Shown here in pieces: positions 47,631 to 58,318 of a stretch of 64,000 nucleotides of DNA (positions within the stretch are counted from its first letter, which is position 1; every line of letters starts with the position of its first letter). The stretch is from JBGTSJ01 sp041940305. Lineage in GTDB: Bacteria > Planctomycetota > Planctomycetia > Planctomycetales > Planctomycetaceae. A program made the position numbers and the translations under genes. A model generated the notes under the pieces. The model saw only the letters and a list, made by a program, of their open reading frames with translations. It searched no databases and was not told the origin of the DNA. Where the stretch lies: the NCBI GenBank assembly GCA_041940305.1, contig JBGTSJ010000010.1, positions 1 to 64,000 of the forward strand, given 5' to 3'.

Positions 47631-49375
47631 TCGTCAAGCATGGCATCGCCGTTTCCCCCGGCGTGGCGATCGGCCCTGCGGTCGTCCTCGGAACTGAAGC
47701 ATTCCGAATTCCGCGGCGGTTCGTCCGTATTGACGCCGTCGACTCCGAGATCATTCGCTTCCGGGTGTCGCTCGAGAACGTCTGCCGCGAGATTGCCACC
47801 AACGAGAAGCTGGCCACCGAGCGGATCGGCAAGCAGTACGGGGCGATCTTCAGCGCGCATCTGCAGCTGGCGCGGGACCCCAAGCTGATCCATGAGATCG
47901 AGGAGTTGGTCCGCAAGCGGCATTACTCGCCCGAGTTCGCCGCGTCGCAGACCCTCCGCCGCTACGCCAAGGAACTGCAAAGCCTCGGGAACACGTACCT
48001 CGCCGAGCGCGCGGCCGATCTGTTCGACCTCGAGCGGCGGATCCTCAGCAACCTCCTCGGAGAGCAACTCGAGCAGCTCGCCCACCTGACCGACGACGCC
48101 GTGGTGCTGGCCCACAATCTCACGCCCAGTGAGACTGCAGGGCTCGATCGACAGCACGTGCTCGGGTTCGTGACCGAGGTCGGAGGTGTGACCAGCCACA
48201 CGGCGATCCTGGCGGGGGCACTGGAGATTCCGGCCATCGTCGCCGTCGGTAACTTTCTGTCCGATGTCTCCGGCGGAGACACCGTGATCATCGACGGCAA
48301 CCACGGCGAAGTGATCATCAACCCGGATGATGACACGATCGCCCGCTACCGGCACACCGAGGAGCGGGCCCGCTCGGTGGCGGCCAAGCTGCTCTCGCGG
48401 GGGGCGGGAGCCTCCAACACGAAGGACGGGGTGCGCGTCCACGTCCTGGGCAATATTGAGTTTCCCGAGGAGGCCGAGCACTGCATCGAGCGCGGAGCGG
48501 ACGGCATCGGCCTGTACCGCACTGAGTTTCTGTATCTGGCCGCCACGACCGAGCGCAGCGAGCAGGACCATTACGACGCCTACCGGCGCGTGATCGACAA
48601 AGTCGGAGACCGGCCGATCGTCATCCGCACGATCGACATCGGGGCGGATAAGATCCCCGGGGCGATGGAGGAGATGTTCGAGACCGGCTGCAATCCGGAA
48701 CTGGGGCTTCGCAGCATCCGACTCAGCCTGGACAACCTCGAACTCTTCAAGACTCAGTTGCGGGCGATCCTGCGGGCTGCGGCGTCGGGAGACGTCAGCG
48801 TCATGTTTCCGCTGATTTCGTCGCTCCTGGAGCTGCGGCAGGCGAAGATGATCCTCGCCGACGTCAAAGAGGATCTCGAGGAGGAGGGGCTCGAATTCCG
48901 CCGGGACCTGCCGGTCGGAATCATGGTCGAGGTGCCCGCGGTCGCCATCATGGCCGAGGAATTCGCCCGGGAGGTCGACTTTTTTTCTATCGGCACCAAC
49001 GATCTCATCCAATATACTCTCGCGGCCGACCGGTCTGATCCGGCGGTGGCGAAATACTACAACTCGGCGGATCCGGCCGTGCTGCGAATCGTGCGCATGG
49101 TCATCAACGCCGGGACGGCGGCCGGCATTCCGGTCACCGTCTGCGGGCAGATGAGCTCGGATCCAAAGTTTGTTCCGTTGCTGGTGGGCATGGGCCTCAG
49201 GCAGCTCAGCACCACGCCCTTCGCCGTACCGGAGGTGAAGGAAGTGGTCCGCAGCCTGAGCATTCCCCAGGCAGAAGAAATTGCGGCGCGTGCCCTGCAG
49301 TTCGAACTCGCACGCGACGTGGAGGTCTTCCTCCGCGGAGAACTGAAACGGATCTGTCCGGACCTGACTCAATAG
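47627..49375 (+). CDS. ptsI: PTS enzyme I (phosphoenolpyruvate-protein phosphotransferase)
   Basis: A 582-residue enzyme I that takes phosphate from PEP and gives it to HPr. The N-terminal part has GIAVSPGVAIGPAVVL, the phospho-His is H191 in GGVTSHTAILAGALEIPAI, and the C-terminal PEP-binding half has GLYRTEFLYL, GLRSIRLSL, FSIGTNDLIQYTLAADRS and the catalytic Cys in VTVCGQMSSDP. Length is normal. It overlaps the HPr gene by four bases. The window has no sugar-specific EII permease, so this chain probably phosphorylates the EIIA(Ntr) protein and regulates metabolism. Confidence 0.96.
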   Translation: MIVKHGIAVSPGVAIGPAVVLGTEAFRIPRRFVRIDAVDSEIIRFRVSLENVCREIATNEKLATERIGKQYGAIFSAHLQLARDPKLIHEIEELVRKRHYSPEFAASQTLRRYAKELQSLGNTYLAERAADLFDLERRILSNLLGEQLEQLAHLTDDAVVLAHNLTPSETAGLDRQHVLGFVTEVGGVTSHTAILAGALEIPAIVAVGNFLSDVSGGDTVIIDGNHGEVIINPDDDTIARYRHTEERARSVAAKLLSRGAGASNTKDGVRVHVLGNIEFPEEAEHCIERGADGIGLYRTEFLYLAATTERSEQDHYDAYRRVIDKVGDRPIVIRTIDIGADKIPGAMEEMFETGCNPELGLRSIRLSLDNLELFKTQLRAILRAAASGDVSVMFPLISSLLELRQAKMILADVKEDLEEEGLEFRRDLPVGIMVEVPAVAIMAEEFAREVDFFSIGTNDLIQYTLAADRSDPAVAKYYNSADPAVLRIVRMVINAGTAAGIPVTVCGQMSSDPKFVPLLVGMGLRQLSTTPFAVPEVKEVVRSLSIPQAEEIAARALQFELARDVEVFLRGELKRICPDLTQ

Positions 49376-50018
49376 TCTCGTCCGTCGGTCGTGCCTCCAG
49401 GCCCGGCCAAACTGCAGCAACGGCTCCCGCGGCTGACGTCGACATGACGTCGACCTCGACGCCGGTCTGCGGCAGTGTCAGCCGGGAACGGCCCGCTGAC
49501 CAACATCACGAATCACACCTTGGTTTCGAACAGAGTGCGTCGTCCTTCCGCGGACCGAATCCCGGCGCGTGCCGACGCAGCGGCCCTGATTGGGGGCACT
49601 GCTGCGGCGCACGGGCGCGCCCCGCGGCCGGTCCCAGTGCCGAGCGATCGCGATCCGATCCTCCCGGCGCGCGGTGACTCGAGTGCTGCTGCTGATCGAG
49701 AGTTGGCTTCGCCTACCGCGGCCTGCAACCTACGGCAGGCATGCTTCACAACGCGGCTGCCGATCGACTCTCCCGGCCCGGCTGCGCCGTCGATGGTGGC
49801 GAGCGCCGGCACGCAGCGCGTGAGTTCCACATGCGGACCGCGTTACGCCGCTCGTCCCCGCGACGGTCGTCGTGGCATTCGCCCAGCCCAGCCGCCAGCC
49901 CGCACTGCGGGCGCCGGCAACAGGGGGCTGCCGGATGCCGCCGCACGAGACGGGGCGGCAACCCGCAGCGCTCGAGCCCGATGCTCCTCTGTTCGTCACC
50001 CCAGCCAAAGGGCGACGA
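49376..50018. other. 643-bp non-coding stretch before RNase E/G gene
   Basis: Between enzyme I and the RNase E/G start. Open frames here are rich in Arg, Pro and Ala and match nothing I know. The stretch is very GC-rich. It probably contains the RNase E/G promoter and a long 5' leader; autoregulation of RNase E through its leader is known in Escherichia coli, but this is only a suggestion here. Confidence 0.5.
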
Positions 50019-51704
<1,686 letters not shown>

Positions 51705-51958
51705 CCGGCTATTATCCTCTGCTTCGCGTTTCAACACGAGCCAACAAAGTGGGTTACAGAAGGGCACAAACGCAACGAAGAGGGTGAAAGACGCACACAC
51801 TAGCCCGACGCGCCAGCGAGGGCCGAACGTTGCCGAGTGTCGCTCCCAGGCGTGACGCCGTATCGGAGCGATGCATCCCCGCCCTTTGTTTCCTTCGTGA
51901 CTTTCTGTCCCATTCCCCGCGTCTTTCTGTCAGACATTCACGGCCCAGGGTTAAGACG

Positions 51959-52306
51959 ATGTTTGCGATCATTGAGAACGGCAGCCGTCAGGTTCGGGTC
52001 TCCGAAGGAGACACGATCCGAATCGACTACCAAGAGGGCCTCGAGGCCGGCAAAGCCATCACGCTGGGCCGCGTCCTCATCGCCAATGGCGGCGCCGAGA
52101 GCGTCATTGGTCAGCCTGGGATCGACGGCGCCACGGTCGAGGCCGAAGTCGTCGAGCCGCTCGTGAAGGGGAAGAAGCTCGAGATCCAGAAGTTCCGCCG
52201 CCGCAAGAACCACCGCCGCCACACCGGCCACCGCCAGAAATACACCTCGGTCCGCATCACGGGCATCAAGGTCCCGGGGCTAAAGACGAAGTCCAGCGAC
52301 GAGTAA
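51959..52306 (+). CDS. rplU: Ribosomal protein L21
   Basis: A 115-residue 50S ribosomal protein L21. It begins FAIIENGSRQVRVSEGDTIR and ends in KFRRRKNHRRHTGHRQKYTSVRITGI, the rRNA-binding basic stretch of the family. The ATG has AGGG eight bases upstream. The gene is preceded by RNase E/G. The usual partner rpmA (L27) is not the next gene; instead two palindromes and a secreted protein gene follow. Confidence 0.96.
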   Translation: MFAIIENGSRQVRVSEGDTIRIDYQEGLEAGKAITLGRVLIANGGAESVIGQPGIDGATVEAEVVEPLVKGKKLEIQKFRRRKNHRRHTGHRQKYTSVRITGIKVPGLKTKSSDE

Positions 52307-52330
52307 CGTCATTGAACTGCCAGTGGGTAG

Positions 52331-52425
52331 GCGACTCGCTCCGCGAGTCGCTGAAGTCGGCGCCCACGTCGGCAGGATTTCGTCGCGGAACCAAAGTCCA
52401 CTCGATCCACTCGCGGAGCGAGTGG
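52331..52425. repeat. Pair of related palindromes after rplU
   Basis: Two hairpins. The first (52331-52351) has a 9-bp stem GCGACTCGC with loop TCC; the second (52407-52425) has CCACTCGC/GCGAGTGG with loop GGA. Their cores are reverse complements, so they form an inverted pair about 55 bp apart. The first could end the rplU transcript, but no T tract follows. Confidence 0.65.
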
Positions 52426-52496
52426 ACTCCATAAGTACCGCGGCCGATTGACCGCCGGCATTCGAGGCTGGCTCGCCGTTGCAGCGATTGCGAGCC

Positions 52497-54245
52497 ATGC
52501 CCGGATTGAACAACGGACTGCTTTACTCGATCGGCTTCGTGGCACTGCTGTACTGTGCCGCGCCCAGCCATGCCGGAGTCACCACCTGGGACGGCAGACA
52601 CTCGATCGAGCAGGTCGAAGTCACCGCCGTGTACTTCGTCCCCAAAGACCGCACGCCGCTGCCGGACTGGCGCGAGCGCGTCGATTACTTCTGCCGCCGC
52701 ATCGCGCAGTTTCACGCCCGCGAGTACGGCGGACAGTCCACCCTCACCACACGCGTGCATGAGGAACCGTACCGTTCGGCCCGACACACCGAACAACTCC
52801 GCTCCGGCGACGGCGACTTCATCTTCTTCCAGACCCTCCGCGAAGTGGATGAAGGACTCTCCTTCGCACAGGGAGAACGCACGGCGTTCCCGATCCTCCT
52901 CGTCCTCAGCGACGTCAACTGGAGGCCCCTCGACGACTTCTACCGCTTGAGACCAGGCGACAACGGCCTGGAGTTTGAAGGCAACTACAACCGCGGCCAG
53001 CATTTTCCCGGAGCGGCGTCCGGCGGAGCACGGGCCACGTATCTCGCCGATCGCGGCGTCGGCTGGGGCCTCGTCAGTGCCGATGGCTGGCGCGTCCCTT
53101 ACCGCGGCTCCGATTGCGTCGTCTACCACGAGGGAGTCGGCCATACAGTCGGCCTCCCCCACCCCGAGCCGGGCAACGGCTCGGTGATGAGCCTCGGCCA
53201 GTATCAGGGTTGGATCAGCGAATCCTGGCTCGACACGGACCAGAAGCAGCGCATGGGCTGGGTCGTTCCCGAAGACGAAGCGAGACCCACCGATCTCTTT
53301 ACCTGCTTCCGCGCCATCCCCGCTCCACTGATCCCCGCCCCCGGCGAAGATGCCGGCCTCGACTGTGACTGGCCGCCCGAAGCGGACGTCGAATCGGTTC
53401 GCGTCCGCATTCAGACCGACGTGTTCGGCCCCTGGATCGAAGTCCCGCAGGCAACCGGCGACGACGTGCCCGAACGCCTCACACTCGGAAACTTCGATCG
53501 CCCGACTCCTGTCAGCTATCGCGTCGATGCCGCCCTGAAAGACGGCCAGACCGTCGAACTCTGGGGCTACCTGCAGGTCCGCTCGTCTCCGGATGTGCTC
53601 CCCCTTCCGCCGCAGTCCGAACGCACCGTCGAACTCGCACCCGATCTCGCGCCGGCCGCTCCCGATGCCGCGACCGCCGATGAGATCGACCTGCTCCCGC
53701 TCATCAACGTCGAGCGGGACGCCGTCGCCGGCCGCTGGCGACTCGAGGATGGAGTCCTCACCGCGCCGAAGCAGTACGGCGCCCGCATCGAGATTCCGTA
53801 CGAGCCGCCCGCCGAGTACCGGCTCACCGTCATTGCCGAGCCGCTTGGCGAACCCAATGGCCTCATCCTCGGCCAGCGCAGCGGCGACAGCCGCTTCCTC
53901 ATCCTCACCGGTTACGCCAACGGCGACCCGCCGTCGAGCGCGATCGAAAACGTCAACGGCCAGAACGTCGACACCGGCCCCACCACCGTCCGCCGCAAGC
54001 TTTTCCAGAAGGGCCGTGCCTCCCAGGTAGTCTGCACGGTCCGCAAGGACTCGGTGACGGTCGTCGTCGACGGCGTCGAGATCATCTGCTGGCAGGGTGA
54101 TTCCTCCGCTCTCAGTCTCTCCGACTACTGGCGCACTCCCACCGACAACGCCCTCTTCATCGGCGCCTACGACTCCTCCTACCGCATCACCCGTCTCGGC
54201 CTCACCCCCCTCACCGGAAAAGGCCGAGCGCTCCGAGAGCAGTGA
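52497..54245 (+). CDS. Secreted zincin-like protein with HExxxH motif
   Basis: A 582-residue secreted protein. A signal peptide (PGLNNGLLYSIGFVALLYCAAPSHA) precedes a region up to about residue 260 that looks like a metalloprotease, with VYHEGVGHTVGLPHPEPGNGS. The zinc ligands would be H211, H216 and H222, and a Met-turn-like SVMSLG follows. The motif is HExxxH rather than HExxH: one extra residue sits between the two His. The C-terminal part has a beta-rich domain like a concanavalin/LamG fold (IEIPYEPPAEYRLTVIAEP, VVVDGVEIICWQGD, LFIGAYDSSYRI). Catalysis is not proven. The ATG here gives a clear signal peptide. Confidence 0.72.
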   Translation: MPGLNNGLLYSIGFVALLYCAAPSHAGVTTWDGRHSIEQVEVTAVYFVPKDRTPLPDWRERVDYFCRRIAQFHAREYGGQSTLTTRVHEEPYRSARHTEQLRSGDGDFIFFQTLREVDEGLSFAQGERTAFPILLVLSDVNWRPLDDFYRLRPGDNGLEFEGNYNRGQHFPGAASGGARATYLADRGVGWGLVSADGWRVPYRGSDCVVYHEGVGHTVGLPHPEPGNGSVMSLGQYQGWISESWLDTDQKQRMGWVVPEDEARPTDLFTCFRAIPAPLIPAPGEDAGLDCDWPPEADVESVRVRIQTDVFGPWIEVPQATGDDVPERLTLGNFDRPTPVSYRVDAALKDGQTVELWGYLQVRSSPDVLPLPPQSERTVELAPDLAPAAPDAATADEIDLLPLINVERDAVAGRWRLEDGVLTAPKQYGARIEIPYEPPAEYRLTVIAEPLGEPNGLILGQRSGDSRFLILTGYANGDPPSSAIENVNGQNVDTGPTTVRRKLFQKGRASQVVCTVRKDSVTVVVDGVEIICWQGDSSALSLSDYWRTPTDNALFIGAYDSSYRITRLGLTPLTGKGRALREQ

Positions 54246-54264
54246 TTCCACAGGAATGAGTGGA

Positions 54265-55002
54265 ATGGCGATTTTCCGACGAGGTTCGTCGCGGTCCATG
54301 CGGACCGGGATCATTCTGCTTTGTATCACCGCGTCAGCGGCGTTGTTAGGTGTTGGCGTCAGATACCTGCCGGAGTTCCTGTCGGGACGCACGGAGTCCT
54401 CACCATCCGACGGCATTCGCGTCTCGGGTGCCGACCGACGAGCGTCCGACTGGGAGGCCGAGAACCTGGAACTGCACGCGCTCAATCGAGCGGCCCAACT
54501 CCAACAAGGCAGCCTCCGGAAAGATGAACGAGAATCGGTTATCCAGTTCCTTGCTCAGTTCATTCAATCGCGCGACGGGCCGATATCTGACGCAGAGCGA
54601 ACGGCGCTCGGCGCATTGCTCGATTCGCTAAAGGACGACCGGATGGAGCGCTATACCACGGTCGTCTACTTGCCTCTCTGCTTCTCGCGGCATCCGTCGG
54701 TTGTTCAAGACCTGGAAGCGTACTTGAACGATGCCGACGAAAGGTTCGCATTACGGGTCTACATGGTCCTGAATGAGAACGGACATCGAACGGATGATGC
54801 AGCCGCTTCCAGGCTATTGGAAGCGATGATCTCGCCGAACAAGGATGTCCGCATGGATGCGCGCGCATACTTTCAATACGAGCTTCGATTCACGGAAGTC
54901 CCTGGACTTCGCACCCGGATGAAGAATCTGCGGGAGGAGGCCCCGCAGTATGCAGCCGAAATCGACGCAGGAATCTCGCTCCTCCCCCCCGGCCACAGTT
55001 GA
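54265..55002 (+). CDS. Hypothetical protein with one membrane segment, 245 aa
   Basis: Not recognised. The N-terminus has a hydrophobic helix (GIILLCITASAALLGVGV) after basic residues, so it is membrane-anchored or secreted. The remaining 200 residues are helical and rich in charged residues; pattern suggests HEAT-like repeats (LPLCFSRHPSVVQDLEAYLNDADERFALRVYMVL, ASRLLEAMISPNKDVRMDARAYF). Two in-frame ATGs upstream are possible; I chose this one because AGGA lies about nine bases before. It follows the zincin-like gene by 19 bp and may share its transcript. Confidence 0.6.
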   Translation: MAIFRRGSSRSMRTGIILLCITASAALLGVGVRYLPEFLSGRTESSPSDGIRVSGADRRASDWEAENLELHALNRAAQLQQGSLRKDERESVIQFLAQFIQSRDGPISDAERTALGALLDSLKDDRMERYTTVVYLPLCFSRHPSVVQDLEAYLNDADERFALRVYMVLNENGHRTDDAAASRLLEAMISPNKDVRMDARAYFQYELRFTEVPGLRTRMKNLREEAPQYAAEIDAGISLLPPGHS

Positions 55003-55088
55003 GTGCCTTTCGCCGACACTGCTTCAGGTGCACTTTGCTATTCCTTGTGAGAGGCCAGCGGCGACCCGGGGGATGCTAACGCTTGCCT

Positions 55089-55107
55089 GTATTGCAAATT
55101 GAAATAC
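55089..55107. promoter_or_regulatory. AT-rich inverted repeat, likely operator of the TA pair
   Basis: GTATT and AATAC flank GCAAATTGA in a run that is AT-rich, unlike the surrounding GC-rich sequence. It lies 26 bases before the antitoxin start. RHH antitoxins of the TacA type bind such inverted repeats to repress their own operon. Confidence 0.6.
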
Positions 55108-55133
55108 AATTAACGGCGGAGGAACGCAGTCAC

Positions 55134-55430
55134 ATGCCGCGAACGCGCCCATCACAGGCGACCCGTATGACCAGCCCGCTGATGGTGCGTCTGGACGCCG
55201 ACAGCAAGGCGGCGCTGGCGGATGCGGCCGAACTGCGCGGTATCAGCATCAGCGACTACGTTCGCACTGTGACCGTCGCCCAGGCCCGCCGGGAAGTGCA
55301 GGGTGCGCTGGAGCACACCATCCGACTGAGTCCTCACGAACAACTGGCGTTCTGGCAGGCGCTGCAGTCGCCAGCGAAGCTGACCCGCGCCCAGAAACAA
55401 CTGGGCAGGCTGATGCGAGGCGAGCGGTGA
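55134..55430 (+). CDS. DUF1778 (TacA-type) antitoxin
   Basis: A 98-residue protein with an N-terminal ribbon-helix-helix segment (SPLMVRLDADSKAALADAAELRGISISDYVRTVTV) and a C-terminal toxin-binding part (LSPHEQLAFWQALQSPAKLT). This is the usual layout of DUF1778 antitoxins, which bind DNA and block a GNAT toxin. I start at the ATG before PRTRPSQ, as the upstream codons are AT-rich and overlap the operator. It overlaps the toxin gene by four bases (GTGA), giving translational coupling. Confidence 0.92.
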   Translation: MPRTRPSQATRMTSPLMVRLDADSKAALADAAELRGISISDYVRTVTVAQARREVQGALEHTIRLSPHEQLAFWQALQSPAKLTRAQKQLGRLMRGER

Positions 55431-55957
55431 AGGACGTTGCCTTTCCGGAGGGGCACCGTCTGGAGGGCTTGCAGCGCGGCCATCCGCGCAGACGCTTCGA
55501 CTGCGGGCAGGCCGAAGTGAACGCCTGGCTGCGGACAAAGGCGCTCCAGCACCAGGAGAAGCGGCTGTCCGCCACCAAAGTCCTGCTCGACGCGGCGGGC
55601 GACATCGCCGGATTCTATACGCTGGCAACCGGACAGGTCGATTTCGGCGACCTGCCGGCCGAGTTCGTCCGCAAGCTTCCGCGTCGCGCATTGCCGGTTG
55701 CAGTCATCGCCTGGATGGGAGTCAGCCAGGCCCATCAGAGGCGCAGGCTCGGGCATCACCTGTTTGCTCAGGCTCTGAGAGACTGCTACGAAGCAGGCCA
55801 GACGTTCGCATTCGTAGCCGTCATCCTCGACTGCATCGACGACCGGGCGAAAGCCTCCTATCAGCAATGGGACTTCACGGAACTTCCGGGGCACCCCTAC
55901 CGGCTGTACCTGAGTTCTCACACTCTGGCGGCATTGATGAAGTCGTCCTCTCCCTAG
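55427..55957 (+). CDS. GNAT-family toxin (TacT-type)
   Basis: A 176-residue GCN5-related N-acetyltransferase in TacT style. The acetyl-CoA-binding motif is in GVSQAHQRRRLGHHLFAQAL, with R/Q-x-x-G-x-x at RRRLGHH. A late Tyr in SYQQWDFTEL may act as the general acid. Such toxins acetylate charged aminoacyl-tRNAs and stop translation. The start is GTG, overlapping the antitoxin stop. Antitoxin and toxin together form a type II module; chromosomal location between unrelated genes fits a horizontally acquired or stabilising module. Confidence 0.9.
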   Translation: MKDVAFPEGHRLEGLQRGHPRRRFDCGQAEVNAWLRTKALQHQEKRLSATKVLLDAAGDIAGFYTLATGQVDFGDLPAEFVRKLPRRALPVAVIAWMGVSQAHQRRRLGHHLFAQALRDCYEAGQTFAFVAVILDCIDDRAKASYQQWDFTELPGHPYRLYLSSHTLAALMKSSSP

Positions 55958-56044
55958 TGCGGCTCGACTGCCGGTGTGCGGAAAGCCGTTCCCTGCTGTG
56001 CAACCCTTTCTCTCCCGCCCCCCGCGCGTTACACCCAGCCAATC

Positions 56045-56992
56045 ATGCCTGACGCCACCCCCCGCTGCGAAATCATCCCGCTCCCGCATCACGAGGCGTC
56101 CCTCCGCATCGACGGCGTGGAGCGGACCCGCTGGCACTTCGCCGACGATCTCCCGCGTCCCTGTTTCTACCCGATGATCGGCCCCGCATCCGGCGAGTCG
56201 CTCACGCGGATGGGGCACCCGGGCGCTCCGAATCACGACCATCATCAGTCGGTGTGGTTCGCTCACAACAAGGTGCTTGGAATTAACTTCTGGGCCAACG
56301 GCGAGCCGGCGAGGATCCGGCAGCGCGAATGGCGCGTCTACGAGGAGGGCGACGACGCGGCTCTGATGGCGGTCCTTCTCGACTGGCTCGACGGCCACGA
56401 TCCGCAGCCCCTGGTCGAACAGGATCTGGTCGCCGTCCTCCGCCCGCTCGACGGCGGCGAGTACACGCTGGAACTGCACTCCACCTTCCGCCCCCGTGCG
56501 GAGCAGATCGAATTCCAGCAGACGAACTTCGGCTTCCTCGCGGTCCGTGTTGCGAAGAGCATTTCAGCCCACTTCGGCGGCGGACGGCTGACCAGCAGTG
56601 AGGGAGCCGTCGGCGAGCCCGCCATTTTCGGACAGCCGGCCCGCTGGATGGATTACAGCGGGCCCATGCCAGTCCTCGGCGACGGTCGCCGCGAATCCGT
56701 CGAAGAAGGCGTCACGTTCTTCGACCACCCGTCTAACCCCGGCTACCCGAACTCATGGCACGTCCGGGACGACGGCTGGATGGGCTGCTCCCCCGGCATG
56801 CACCGTCCGCTGATCGCGACACGGGAGGAGCCGCTTGTCCTCCGGTACCTGCTCCACATCCATCGCGGCCCCGTCGACGCCGGGCGTGCGGCCGCCGTTG
56901 CGGAGGAATTCGCGTCGTTCCCCAGTTACCGGATCATCAAGTCCACGCAGCCGCACCATCACTTTGAGATCGAACGTGTCGGTGAGATGTAA
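56045..56992 (+). CDS. DUF6807 (PmoA-like) protein
   Basis: A 315-residue soluble protein. It contains the DUF6807 pattern: RPCFYPMIGPASGESLTRMGHPGAPNHDHHQSVWFAHNKV near residue 40, then GPMPVLGDGRRESVEEGVTFFDHPSNPGYPNSWHVRDDGW with conserved His, and LLHIHRGPVDAGRAAAVAEEF. Despite the PmoA label used for the family, it is not a methane monooxygenase subunit; it lacks membrane helices and is common in planctomycetes as a sugar-related protein. Function unknown. It lies after the TA pair with a gap of 87 bp. Confidence 0.88.
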   Translation: MPDATPRCEIIPLPHHEASLRIDGVERTRWHFADDLPRPCFYPMIGPASGESLTRMGHPGAPNHDHHQSVWFAHNKVLGINFWANGEPARIRQREWRVYEEGDDAALMAVLLDWLDGHDPQPLVEQDLVAVLRPLDGGEYTLELHSTFRPRAEQIEFQQTNFGFLAVRVAKSISAHFGGGRLTSSEGAVGEPAIFGQPARWMDYSGPMPVLGDGRRESVEEGVTFFDHPSNPGYPNSWHVRDDGWMGCSPGMHRPLIATREEPLVLRYLLHIHRGPVDAGRAAAVAEEFASFPSYRIIKSTQPHHHFEIERVGEM

Positions 56993-57050
56993 AGCTAGCG
57001 GCCGCATCGATCGCTGACTCATTCAGTACCGATAGAGGCGGCTTCGTAAC

Positions 57051-57069
57051 CGGGAGGGCGAGGCTCCCG
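57051..57069. repeat. Palindromic intergenic repeat upstream of truD
   Basis: CGGGAG and CTCCCG flank GGCGAGG in a 19-bp palindrome within the gap between the DUF6807 gene and truD. Its minus-strand reading encodes the chance peptide SAGASPS. I see only this copy in the window. Confidence 0.5.
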
Positions 57070-57226
57070 CCGAGCCATAAGAAGGGGAGCGCCCAGCCTT
57101 GCAGCGGCTCCGCTGGAGCGTCGCCGTCCCATCGTTGAGAGTCGATATTTCTGAAACTCCCTCAAATGCAGCAGCCCCGCGCGCAGACTGCCGGCCCCCA
57201 GTCGGGCCGCATCCGCTGAAGTCGCT

Positions 57227-58318
57227 GTGACCGATCGATTCGTGGAACGTCCCTACCTGACCGCCGAACTCCCCGGCATCGGCGGCGACATCAAACGCTC
57301 GCCGGAGGACTTCGTCGTCGAAGAAGTCCCCGCCTACGATCCCTGCGGCGAGGGCGAACACCTCTTCCTCTGGATCGAGAAGCACGACGTCTCCGCCGAA
57401 GACCTCACGGCCCACGTCGCCGGGTGTCTGGGGATCAGCCGCGACGACGTTGGCGTCGCGGGACTGAAAGACCGCCGAGCCGTCACGCGGCAGTACATCT
57501 CCGTCCCGGCCCGCAGTGCATCGCACATCGGGCTGCTCGATTCACCGCAGGTCCGCGTCCTCCGGGCCAAGCCGCATCGCAACAAGCTCCGGAGCGGACA
57601 TCTTCGCGGAAATCGATTTGAAGTGACCGTCCGCGACGTTGCACCCGAGGGGTTGAGTCGCGCGACGGCCATCGCCGGCATCCTGGCCCGCAGCGGATTT
57701 CCCAACTACTTCGGCGAGCAGCGTTTTGGCCACGGCGGCGAGACCGCCGCGCTGGGCTTCGACCTCCTCTCCGGCCGCAAACAACCTGCAGACATCGACC
57801 GCCGCCGCCGCCGCTTCCTGCTCCGCCTGGCGCTCTCAGCTGCACAGTCAGCGATGTTCAATGAGGTGCTGGCCGAGCGGATCGCCGATGGGCTGCTGTC
57901 AACGGTCCTCGCCGGAGACGTGATGCAGGTCGTGGCGACCGGCGGCTGCTTCGTCGCAGATGACCCGGATGTCGAACAGTCCCGCTATGACGCACGCGAG
58001 ACCGTCCTCACCGGGCCGCTCTACGGCCCGAAAATGAAGACCCCCGCACCTCCCGCACGGGATCGCGAGCGACGCGTGCTTGAGCGGTACGGTGTGACGG
58101 ACTCACAACTGCGGCAGTACGAACGCCTGACGGCCGGTGCTCGACGTCCTCTCATCGAATGGCCCGCAGACCTGCACGTTCAGACGGACGACGTCGGACT
58201 CCGATTCCGCTTCACGCTGCGGAGTGGATGCTACGCGACCTGCCTGCTGCGGGAGTTCATGAAGCCGGACCGGCAGAACGCTGAATCCTTGGATCTCACC
58301 ACCGAACCGGCCGAATGA
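57227..58318 (+). CDS. truD: tRNA pseudouridine(13) synthase
   Basis: A 363-residue TruD. The start is GTG. It has the family N-terminus GIGGDIKRSPEDFVVEEVPAY, the catalytic Asp82 in GVAGLKDRRAVTRQYISV, the RGNRFEVTVR segment and the NYFGEQRFGH motif. It isomerises uridine 13 of tRNA-Glu. The length is normal. The stop overlaps, by 23 bp, a small membrane protein gene on the other strand. Confidence 0.95.
   Translation: MTDRFVERPYLTAELPGIGGDIKRSPEDFVVEEVPAYDPCGEGEHLFLWIEKHDVSAEDLTAHVAGCLGISRDDVGVAGLKDRRAVTRQYISVPARSASHIGLLDSPQVRVLRAKPHRNKLRSGHLRGNRFEVTVRDVAPEGLSRATAIAGILARSGFPNYFGEQRFGHGGETAALGFDLLSGRKQPADIDRRRRRFLLRLALSAAQSAMFNEVLAERIADGLLSTVLAGDVMQVVATGGCFVADDPDVEQSRYDARETVLTGPLYGPKMKTPAPPARDRERRVLERYGVTDSQLRQYERLTAGARRPLIEWPADLHVQTDDVGLRFRFTLRSGCYATCLLREFMKPDRQNAESLDLTTEPAE

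Noticed and set aside
52266..54485. 739-residue minus-strand frame over the zincin-like gene
   Set aside because: Antisense shadow with no recognisable domain; the plus strand has a signal peptide and motif.
56045..56992. Particulate methane monooxygenase subunit
   Set aside because: The PmoA label attached to this family is a naming artefact; the protein is soluble and has no membrane helices or copper-site pattern of pMMO.
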